A stretch of DNA of 11,437 nt from NCBI GenBank assembly GCA_947624945.1, contig CANQMJ010000075.1, positions 1 to 11,437 of the forward strand, read 5' to 3'. Position 1 is the first letter of the stretch. Each line of letters begins with the position of its first letter. A program made the translations under genes and the position numbers. Of this stretch, positions 6,015 to 11,437 are shown piece after piece. The notes under the pieces are model-generated. The model saw only the letters and a list, made by a program, of their open reading frames with translations. It did no database searches and was not told where the DNA came from. Origin of the DNA: an uncultured Clostridia bacterium (GTDB lineage: Bacteria; Bacillota; Clostridia; Oscillospirales; CAG-272).

Positions 6015-6554
6015 TTACCAGAACCGCACGCGTCCGCTCTCGATATCGTACACCGCGCCGACGATCTCGGCTCCAGCGATGTTCGCACCCTTCAATTCGC
6101 GGACGCTGTTTTCGACGTTGAGTCTGCACGCCACGTCCGCATTTTCCTCGCCTCCGATCGCGTCCTTTATCCTGTCCGTTATCGCCTTGACGTGACCCTC
6201 GGGCGCGTGATGGAGCGCCGCGTCGACGGCGCCGCAATGCGTATGACCGAGCACGACGACGAGTCCGCACCCGAGATGGTCGACCGCGTATTCGACGCTG
6301 CCTGTCACAATGTCGTCAACGACGTTGCCCGCCGCGCGTATGACGAACAGCTCACCTATCCCCGCCGAAAATATCGCCTCGGGAATGACGCGCGAATCCG
6401 AGCATGTCACAATAACCGCATACGGCGACTGCCCCTCGTGTGACGTCCGCTCGCGCGTCTTTTTCGAAACGTCTCCGCTCATCGTCTCGGCATTTACATA
6501 CGACTCGTTTCCCAATCTCAGCGCGTCGAGCGCGTCCTTTACCGTCTTGCTCAT
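6015..6554 (-). CDS. Beta-class carbonic anhydrase
   Basis: Zinc enzyme interconverting CO2 and bicarbonate in the cytoplasm. With the start chosen here the protein is 179 residues. Zinc ligands are Cys51 (TCSDSRV), His104 and Cys107 (GHTHCGAV), and the Asp53/Arg55 pair of the CxDxR motif is present. AGELFVIRAAGN-type signature residues appear as GELFVIRAAGNVV at 67-79. The frame stays open upstream to 6698, but that part overlaps the binding-protein gene and reads as low-complexity Arg/Gly. The ATG at 6554 (MSKTVKDALDAL) matches the usual N-terminus and has a modest GGGGGA about ten bases upstream. It lies 32 bases after the solute-binding protein stop on the same strand and is probably the last gene of that operon. 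It is convergent with the flavoredoxin-like gene. Confidence 0.93.
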   Translation of the reverse strand: MSKTVKDALDALRLGNESYVNAETMSGDVSKKTRERTSHEGQSPYAVIVTCSDSRVIPEAIFSAGIGELFVIRAAGNVVDDIVTGSVEYAVDHLGCGLVVVLGHTHCGAVDAALHHAPEGHVKAITDRIKDAIGGEENADVACRLNVENSVRELKGANIAGAEIVGAVYDIESGRVRFW

Positions 6555-6586
6555 AGCTTTACCGTCCCCCGTTTTGTTATTATGTC

Positions 6587-7927
6587 TCAACTGCCCGCCT
6601 TGACGTCGGCCTCGAACTGCTTCACCGCCTCGGCGGCGTCCTGTCCCTCTCCGACGCGCCGCAGCATGTTCCACCACGCCGTGCGTGCCGACGCCCAATT
6701 AGGCGTGACCTGATAGTAGTCGCCGAAATATTTCTGGAAAATGCCGTATTCGTTCATGAGCTCGTCGTTATCGTATATCTCGGGCATTTCGCGGCACGGC
6801 CAGTATGTGGACGCGAGTACCGAGCGCGTGTACTGCTCGCCGTCGCCCGTCATATAACGTATGAACGTCTTTGCAGCCTCGATCTTTTCGCTGTCGCCGT
6901 TGTCGAATACGCCGAATCCCCATATACCGCCCTGAAGCGACGACGTGCCCTCGCTTGTTGGGAACGCCATCGGGAATATGTCGAAACCGAGGTCCTCACC
7001 GTTCACAACGCTCCTTATCTCCATCGAGACGTTCCAGCAGAACGCCATCGCGAGCTCGCCGTCGCAGAACTTTTCGATCTCCTGCGTGCCGACGATGTCG
7101 GGGTCGAAATTTATCCCGTCGGTGTCATAGAGAAGTTCGAGCGCGCGTATGTTTTCGGGGCTGTTCACCGTGTAGCTCGTATGCTCCGCATTCGTGAACG
7201 TGCCGCCGTAGAGATTGTTGACGAGCGCGCGCGTGCCCTGATCGCCTCCCTGCCCGCCGCAGTAGACGGCGGCGACGTTTTCGATGCCGTAGTCGCGGAG
7301 CGCGCCGACGGCGGCGATGAAATCGTCCGTCGACCACGTGTGCGTTTCCTCGTCGATGTATTTCCACGCGTCAGCCGCCTCGAACATGTCGCGGTTTATC
7401 GCCATGCAGTGCGTTGTCATGCAGAGCGGATAGATGTAGTATCTGCCGTTCTCGTCGTGGCACGCGACGCGCACGGATTCATATATACCATCGGAGCCGC
7501 CGTCCGCCCATACGTCGGACAAGTCCGCCATAAGACCGCGCGCGCCCCAGCCTGCGACGAGCCGTTCCGGCCCCTCGAACACGATGTCGGGCGCCGTCCC
7601 GTTTTTGATTGCTTCCTCGACCTCGCCATCACCCGTGTCGTACGTCACAGTCTTCACCGTCACCCTGATGCCGGGATTGTCGCGGTGGAACGACGATATG
7701 AGCGACGAGAGCGTGCCGCTCGAACCCCATCCGCCGACAGGATACGTCCACATCGTTATCTCGACAGGCTCATTCTCCGCGTCTCCCTTCTCCCCCGACT
7801 GCGCCGCACCGCCGTCGTCCTTGCATGAAACAAGCAGTGTCACCGTCATAAAGAGCAGAAGCGACAAGAGCGCCGACGTCAGACGGAACATGAGCTTTTT
7901 ATTTTTCGTAAATGTCGTGCCTTTCAA
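6587..7927 (-). CDS. Extracellular solute-binding lipoprotein (carbohydrate ABC type)
   Basis: Family-1-like periplasmic/extracellular binding protein (MalE/UgpB type), 446 residues, anchored to the outer face of the membrane. It has a basic N-terminus, a hydrophobic segment (about 13-34) and lipobox Leu32-Val33-Ser34-Cys35, followed by an acidic Gly/Ser-rich linker. The mature part starts VEITMWTYPVGGWG and contains the family pattern NGTAPDIVF, MAINRDMFEAA, TWSTDDFIAAV, GELAMAFCWNVS, and late AAKTFIRYMTG and NMLRRVGEG stretches. The start codon is TTG at 7927-7925, supported by a strong GGAGGGG at 7940-7934 six bases away; an in-frame ATG at residue 13 has no such site. It begins 15 bases after the kinase gene ends. 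No permease or ATPase gene is present, so transport would need components encoded elsewhere, and a sensory role with the kinase is plausible. Ligand unknown. Confidence 0.9.
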   Translation of the reverse strand: MKGTTFTKNKKLMFRLTSALLSLLLFMTVTLLVSCKDDGGAAQSGEKGDAENEPVEITMWTYPVGGWGSSGTLSSLISSFHRDNPGIRVTVKTVTYDTGDGEVEEAIKNGTAPDIVFEGPERLVAGWGARGLMADLSDVWADGGSDGIYESVRVACHDENGRYYIYPLCMTTHCMAINRDMFEAADAWKYIDEETHTWSTDDFIAAVGALRDYGIENVAAVYCGGQGGDQGTRALVNNLYGGTFTNAEHTSYTVNSPENIRALELLYDTDGINFDPDIVGTQEIEKFCDGELAMAFCWNVSMEIRSVVNGEDLGFDIFPMAFPTSEGTSSLQGGIWGFGVFDNGDSEKIEAAKTFIRYMTGDGEQYTRSVLASTYWPCREMPEIYDNDELMNEYGIFQKYFGDYYQVTPNWASARTAWWNMLRRVGEGQDAAEAVKQFEADVKAGS

Positions 7928-7933
7928 AGCTTT

Positions 7934-7940
7934 CCCCTCC
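7934..7940 (-). promoter_or_regulatory. Ribosome binding site fixing a TTG start
   Basis: Read on the minus strand, GGAGGGG ends six bases before TTG at 7927-7925. It sits inside the 15-base gap between the kinase stop and the binding-protein gene, so kinase and binding protein share one transcript. Confidence 0.82.
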
Positions 7941-7942
7941 GT

Positions 7943-10498
7943 TTACATTCCGCTGTCCGCATTATGACGCTTCCCGCCGACCGTATACCGTTCGATGAGC
8001 TTCGCGACCTCGTCTATATCGACAGGCTTCGCCGCGTGCGCGTTCATTCCGCATTCGATGCACTTGGTGACATCGTCCGAGAACGCGTCAGCGCTCATCG
8101 CTATTATCGGAACGGTCACCGCGTCCGGGTGTCCAGACGCGCGTATCGCCTCCGTCGCCTCGTAGCCGTTCATTATCGGCATTCTTATGTCCATCAGTAT
8201 AACGTCATATCTGCCGCTCGGCGACGACGTGAATTTCTCGACACATTCCTTGCCGTTCTCCGCGCGCTCGACGGTAAGTCCTATCTCGGACAGCAGTTCC
8301 TCCGCTATCTCCCAGTTGAGGTCGTTGTCCTCCGCGATGAGGACGCTCTTCCCGCGAAGCCTGTCGGACACGTCCGCATTTCCCGCACTCTCGCCGTCAC
8401 TGCCGCTTTCAAGACTGCCGAGGCTGTGATATATCGCGGAGTTGAACAGCGGCTTTGTGAGTATCCCTTTCGCGCCTGACGCACGCATTATGCCGTGTAC
8501 GTCGGTGTCGGGGTCCGCTATCATTATGACAGACGGCACGCCGTCGCCGCCTATCCTTTGCGCATACGATGCGCCGTCGCCGTCCGGCAGGACGCTTTCG
8601 ACAAACGCCACGTCATACCGCGTCGTCTCCGCCATCTTGACGGCCGTCTCGCCGTCAGACGCGCGGTCCGCGCCGCACCCTGCCGCTTTGAGCGCCGATA
8701 TGATGCTCCCGCTCGTGTAGTCGTCGGGGTCGACGACGAGCACATCGAGCTGCGGCAGCGCCGGCGTCATTCCGTCCGCCGCCACCGTCTCAAGATCGAG
8801 CGCGACGTGGAACTCGGAACCTCGGTCCGGCTCGCTTTCGACATCGATCGAGCCCTTCATCGCGTCGACGAGATACTTCGTTATCGCCATGCCGAGTCCG
8901 CTGCCCTCCGTTTTCTGCACACGGCCGCTGTCCTCGCGCGAGAACGACTCAAATATACGCTCCTTGAATTCCGCCGACATGCCGATGCCGTTATCCTTGA
9001 CGTACATGTGCAGCCGCGTCCATCCGTCGCCGTTCGGCGACGGTTCCTCGCGGCACGTGAACTCTATTTTGCCGCATTCGGGCGTGAACTTTATCGCGTT
9101 TCCGATAAGGTTCAGCAGTATCTGATTCAGTCGCACGCTGTCGCAGATCACGTCCTCGTGCACGACGTCGTATATGCGCACCGAAAAGCTTTGCCTCTTC
9201 GCGTTCACCTGCGGACTCACTATGTTGATTATGCTCTCTATCGTCTCCTTGAGTGACACCGACTCCATGTGAAGCGTCAGCTTGCCGCTCTCTATCTTCG
9301 ACATGTCGAGGATATCGTTTATCAGCCCGAGCAGGTGGCGGCTCGAGAGCGATATCTTTTTTAAGCAGTTCTGCACCTGCTCGCGGTTGTCGACGTTGGC
9401 GCTCGCTATCGCCGTCATGCCGACGATGCCGTTCATCGGCGTCCTTATATCGTGGCTCATGTTGGAGAGAAATTCACTTTTTGCACGGCTCGCGTGCTCT
9501 GCCGTTCGCCGCGCGTCGTCAAGCTCGCGCACCTGCTTTCGCGTCAGCCTGAAATAGACCGAGAATACGATGAGCAGCGCTATAAGTATGAGCACGCAGC
9601 TCAACACCGACGACCGGCCCCACGCGTTTCCGAGCGCGTTGACCGTCCTGTCAAGCTGACCGTACGGCAGAAACAACAAGAGATACCAGTCCGAGTATGG
9701 CAGGCTCATCTCATACAGATAACGCCGCTCGCCCTCTATGACGAATTCCGTCGTATAGTTCTTTTTTGAATCCATCGCTGCGCCGAGCTCCGATATGTAC
9801 TGTTCATTCGTTTTGTCCGCAACTCTTTCATATCTGTTGCGGACTCGCTCGAAGTACGACGCGTCCGTGACGTCGCTGTCCCTGACGATAAAATTCCCCT
9901 CACGGTCGATTATGAAATAGTATATCATCTCATTGTCGGGATCGAGCGACAGCGTATCGCTTATGTACGATACGGGCAGTGCGGCAACGAGCGCGATGCT
10001 TTCCCTGCCGTCGTCCGTCCGGTAAGCCGCAGGGATACCCATGAGGACGAGGCTGTTGCCGAGACTGTCGCGTCCTGCCTCCATCTTCCCCTCACCCGAA
10101 GTCAGCGAATCGAGGAACGGCTCCGCGTCGTCGGCGACGATGTCGCTGCCGTATATCATTTCAAACGAGCCGTCCGAAAGCAGAAACGCGAGATGGTCGA
10201 ATCCGCGCGCACGCGCATTATAGCTGAGCTGCACTTTCGTCGACGATATGTCTCTGCCGTCCACGGGCGGGACCGAGTCGACGAGCGCGCCGACCTGCGA
10301 AAGTCTGAGCTCGATAGTCGTTCCGAAATGGTTCGCCGCCTGCTCGCCCATGCCGGTCATATATATCGCGCCGAGCTCCTCTATAGCCTTCGCACCGCGT
10401 CTGTTCATGCGAAGCGTCAGATACGAGAAAACTATGACGCACAAAATTGATATGCATATTATGCTTATTATGAGAAACCGAGTCGTTTTATTTTTCAC
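7943..10498 (-). CDS. Hybrid sensor histidine kinase with two receiver domains
   Basis: Membrane sensor kinase, 851 residues from the GTG chosen here. Order: TM1 (about 8-30); an extracytoplasmic region of about 265 residues with CACHE-like features (MIYYFIIDREGNFIVRDSD); TM2 (about 296-316); HisKA with phospho-accepting His349 in MSHDIRTPMNG; HATPase with N-box Asn467 (GNAIKF), DNGIGM and GSGLGMAI; receiver 1 (about 590-700), where Glu634 occupies the usual Asp position (DVAFVESVLPDGDG); receiver 2 (about 722-840), intact with Asp770 (ILMDIRMP), the acidic EDN pair and Lys in AAKPVD. No DNA-binding output domain and no separate response regulator nearby, so the output partner is elsewhere. 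The frame is open to 10612, but the predicted transcription start (about 10615) and AAAGGGG at 10516-10510 favour GTG at 10498, giving a short cytoplasmic tail before TM1. First gene of an operon with the binding protein and carbonic anhydrase. Confidence 0.92.
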   Translation of the reverse strand: MKNKTTRFLIISIICISILCVIVFSYLTLRMNRRGAKAIEELGAIYMTGMGEQAANHFGTTIELRLSQVGALVDSVPPVDGRDISSTKVQLSYNARARGFDHLAFLLSDGSFEMIYGSDIVADDAEPFLDSLTSGEGKMEAGRDSLGNSLVLMGIPAAYRTDDGRESIALVAALPVSYISDTLSLDPDNEMIYYFIIDREGNFIVRDSDVTDASYFERVRNRYERVADKTNEQYISELGAAMDSKKNYTTEFVIEGERRYLYEMSLPYSDWYLLLFLPYGQLDRTVNALGNAWGRSSVLSCVLILIALLIVFSVYFRLTRKQVRELDDARRTAEHASRAKSEFLSNMSHDIRTPMNGIVGMTAIASANVDNREQVQNCLKKISLSSRHLLGLINDILDMSKIESGKLTLHMESVSLKETIESIINIVSPQVNAKRQSFSVRIYDVVHEDVICDSVRLNQILLNLIGNAIKFTPECGKIEFTCREEPSPNGDGWTRLHMYVKDNGIGMSAEFKERIFESFSREDSGRVQKTEGSGLGMAITKYLVDAMKGSIDVESEPDRGSEFHVALDLETVAADGMTPALPQLDVLVVDPDDYTSGSIISALKAAGCGADRASDGETAVKMAETTRYDVAFVESVLPDGDGASYAQRIGGDGVPSVIMIADPDTDVHGIMRASGAKGILTKPLFNSAIYHSLGSLESGSDGESAGNADVSDRLRGKSVLIAEDNDLNWEIAEELLSEIGLTVERAENGKECVEKFTSSPSGRYDVILMDIRMPIMNGYEATEAIRASGHPDAVTVPIIAMSADAFSDDVTKCIECGMNAHAAKPVDIDEVAKLIERYTVGGKRHNADSGM

Positions 10499-10615
10499 TT
10501 GCGCTGTCACCCCTTTACAGTGAACGGCGTCATATATCCGCCGCGGCGATCTGCAATAATTTATCTTGTTTTTTTCAGCCGTATAAAACTGCCGCATACC
10601 GTTCAGCAACACTAC
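10499..10615 (-). promoter_or_regulatory. 5' leader of the kinase operon, with its ribosome binding site
   Basis: About 117 nt between the predicted transcription start and the GTG. AAAGGGG (10516-10510) is the likely ribosome binding site, eleven bases before GTG, slightly far. A 7-bp complement, TGAACGG at 10521-10527 with CCGTTCA at 10599-10605, brackets most of the leader and ends next to the binding site. Between them lies the 10-base palindrome CGCCGCGGCG at 10539-10548. This may fold, but no known riboswitch is recognised. Confidence 0.4.
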
Positions 10616-10621
10616 AGAATC

Positions 10622-10650
10622 ATTTTACCACATATTTGCGCAAAAGTAAA
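10622..10650 (-). promoter_or_regulatory. Promoter of the kinase / binding protein / anhydrase operon
   Basis: On the minus strand TTTACT (10650-10645) and TAAAAT (10627-10622) are 17 bp apart, each close to consensus, predicting transcription from about 10615 toward lower coordinates. From 10651 to about 10850 I see no gene and no other confident signal. Confidence 0.65.
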
Positions 10651-10874
10651 ACATACGACGAAAATTTTTGCCCGTCCGGTGAATATTTTTGAAAAGGGAA
10701 ACATTATCCTGCGGCGCACCCCCGTTTTTACATGCAGGAACGCGCGCGTAAAACTGCAGATCAAACGCAGCATCGAAAAGCAAACGAAATAATCGCCTAA
10801 AAAACAGTTTTTCCCTCTCATATCCTCACATACGTCGGGAACAATATATGTGTGAAATATCACAAATTTCCCCC

Positions 10875-10880
10875 GGAGGG
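10875..10880 (+). promoter_or_regulatory. Ribosome binding site fixing the lipoprotein start
   Basis: GGAGGG lies four bases before ATG at 10885. This rules out the earlier in-frame ATG at 10852, which would add eleven polar residues ahead of the signal peptide and has no binding site. Confidence 0.85.
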
Positions 10881-10884
10881 TTTT

Positions 10885-11274
10885 ATGAATAGAAAGATAA
10901 TAAGAGCAGCCGCGACACTTATCATGTCCGCGTTCTGCATCGTTTCACTTTACGCCTGCGGCGATTCGAACACAGGCACCGACAAGCACGGCAACGTGAC
11001 CGACAACATCGGACGCGACCTTTTCGACCGTGAAGACGGCGGTCTTACCGGCGACAGCGGCAGCGTCAACGATAAAGACAACGTAAACGGCAACGGCAAC
11101 CATAACAACACCATCGACAGCAACGACAACAGCGGAATTACGAACGGCAACGGCACCGTCGGCAACAACAATAACAACGGCACGACAAACAACAACGGTA
11201 CGACGAACAATAACGGCGTCGTCGGCAATAACAACAGTAACGGCACGACCGGCGGCAGCGGCGATATGCGATAA
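10885..11274 (+). CDS. Small Asn/Gly/Thr-rich lipoprotein of unknown function
   Basis: A 129-residue predicted surface lipoprotein. The N-terminus is basic (MNRKIIR), followed by a hydrophobic core and lipobox Leu22-Tyr23-Ala24-Cys25, so the mature protein should be lipid-anchored and outward facing. The mature part has no recognisable domain: an acidic Asp/Gly region (about 26-70, including NIGRDLFDRED) passes into Asn/Gly/Thr low complexity with three tandem NNNGTT-like hexapeptides (about residues 96-113). It looks disordered, as a wall-spanning spacer or a rapidly changing surface protein would. Codons in the repeat vary at third positions (AAC/AAT, GGC/GGT), so the repeat is not a recent perfect duplication. 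It is divergent from the kinase operon and has its own terminator. Similar Asn-rich small lipoproteins are common in gut Clostridia; no function is established from sequence alone. Confidence 0.8.
   Translation: MNRKIIRAAATLIMSAFCIVSLYACGDSNTGTDKHGNVTDNIGRDLFDREDGGLTGDSGSVNDKDNVNGNGNHNNTIDSNDNSGITNGNGTVGNNNNNGTTNNNGTTNNNGVVGNNNSNGTTGGSGDMR
11170..11223 (+). repeat. In-frame 18-bp tandem repeat, three units
   Basis: Three consecutive 18-base units inside the lipoprotein gene (11170-11187, 11188-11205, 11206-11223) encode NNNGTT, NNNGTT and NNNGVV. The length is a multiple of three, so gain or loss of a unit would change protein length without a frameshift. Confidence 0.75.
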
Positions 11275-11276
11275 GT

Positions 11277-11313
11277 AAAACAGGATGCGTCATTTGATGC
11301 ATCCTGTTTTTTT
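11277..11313. terminator. Terminator of the lipoprotein gene, probably two-way
   Basis: Stem of 12 bp, AAAACAGGATGC (11277-11288) with GCATCCTGTTTT (11299-11310), a ten-base loop and further T to 11313, starting two bases after the lipoprotein stop. Because the stem is flanked by A on the left and T on the right, it would also give a hairpin plus T-run for a transcript arriving from the right on the minus strand. Confidence 0.9.
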
Positions 11314-11372
11314 ACGCTCTTCGTGAAGCGGAAAGTGTGATGGCAGCGGCCTCGCCTCGCAAAAGGCGGCAG

Positions 11373-11437
11373 TCAATACAGCGCCGACAGCACGCCGACG
11401 GCGTCGCCGCCGCATATCCGCGACGCGTGCTCGGTCA
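11373..11437 (-). CDS. 3' end of an unidentified minus-strand gene (partial)
   Basis: The minus strand reads 20 codons ending in TGA at 11375-11373, with a C-terminus of the type RICGGDAVGVLSALY. The gene would run in from beyond the right edge and end about 60 bases before the two-way terminator. The balanced composition looks protein-like compared with the other frames here, but twenty codons are too few to identify a family or be sure it is coding. The stretch 11314-11372 holds nothing else I can support. Confidence 0.35.
   Translation of the reverse strand, partial: TEHASRICGGDAVGVLSALY

Noticed and set aside
6555..6698. N-terminal extension of the carbonic anhydrase
   Set aside because: It overlaps the end of the binding-protein gene and reads as Arg/Gly low complexity; the ATG at 6554 matches the family N-terminus.
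7181..9256. Plus-strand open frames (7181-7828, 7964-8479, 8495-9256) opposite the binding protein and kinase
   Set aside because: They are antisense shadows with Arg/Val-rich composition and no recognisable domain; the minus-strand genes explain the region fully.
10499..10612. N-terminal extension of the kinase to 10612
   Set aside because: It would begin about where transcription is predicted to start, has no ribosome binding site, and adds 38 residues ahead of TM1; GTG 10498 has AAAGGGG upstream.
11340..11437. Plus-strand ATG frame at the right edge (MAAASPRKRRQS...)
   Set aside because: No convincing ribosome binding site and Arg-rich composition; the opposite-strand frame ending in TGA looks more protein-like.
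1..11437. CRISPR array, tRNA genes, insertion sequence or phage genes
   Set aside because: No regularly spaced direct repeats, tRNA-like sequences, transposase, integrase or phage structural motifs were seen.

Overview
The window looks like chromosomal DNA of a GC-rich Gram-positive anaerobe, most likely an uncultured gut-type member of the Clostridia. This rests on strong GGAGG-type ribosome binding sites, consensus sigma-A-like promoters, two lipobox lipoproteins, a cysE/cysS gene neighbourhood, a bacterial class-A-like RNase P RNA, and a hybrid histidine kinase next to a solute-binding lipoprotein. The organism assignment is inference. Isoleucine is often written ATA despite the high GC (in cysE 8 ATA, 8 ATC, 0 ATT).

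Layout. Positions 1-187 are the 3' part of RNase P RNA (rnpB), closed by a long-stem terminator. A consensus promoter (TTTACA-17-TATAAT) then starts a four-gene plus-strand operon: serine O-acetyltransferase cysE, a zinc-ribbon CPBP-family membrane protease, cysteinyl-tRNA synthetase cysS, and a PlsC-type acyltransferase with an extra zinc ribbon and beta-rich C-terminal region. cysS and the acyltransferase overlap by four bases. A noncoding stretch of about 380 bp follows. It holds a perfect palindromic repeat (copy 1), a second stem-loop-rich element, and a perfect-consensus promoter for a flavoredoxin-like FMN protein (5354-5917). A second copy of the palindromic repeat (5935-6005) separates that gene from a convergent minus-strand operon.

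The minus-strand operon, read from about 10650 down to 6015, encodes a large hybrid histidine kinase (CACHE-like sensor, HisKA, HATPase, degenerate receiver, intact receiver), then an extracellular carbohydrate-type solute-binding lipoprotein, then a beta-carbonic anhydrase. No ABC permease or ATPase accompanies the binding protein, so it may present a ligand to the kinase rather than serve transport. A divergent plus-strand gene encodes a small Asn/Gly/Thr-rich lipoprotein with an in-frame 18-bp tandem repeat and a clear terminator. The last ~65 bases probably hold the 3' end of another minus-strand gene.

How the genes work together. cysE makes O-acetylserine for cysteine synthesis and cysS charges tRNA-Cys, a classical Firmicutes pairing. 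The protease and acyltransferase in the same operon add envelope-related functions. The kinase/binding-protein/anhydrase operon looks like a sensory unit. Most of the window is ordinary housekeeping DNA. The parts worth a second look are the kinase-binding protein pair, the acyltransferase C-terminal architecture, and the two structured intergenic elements.
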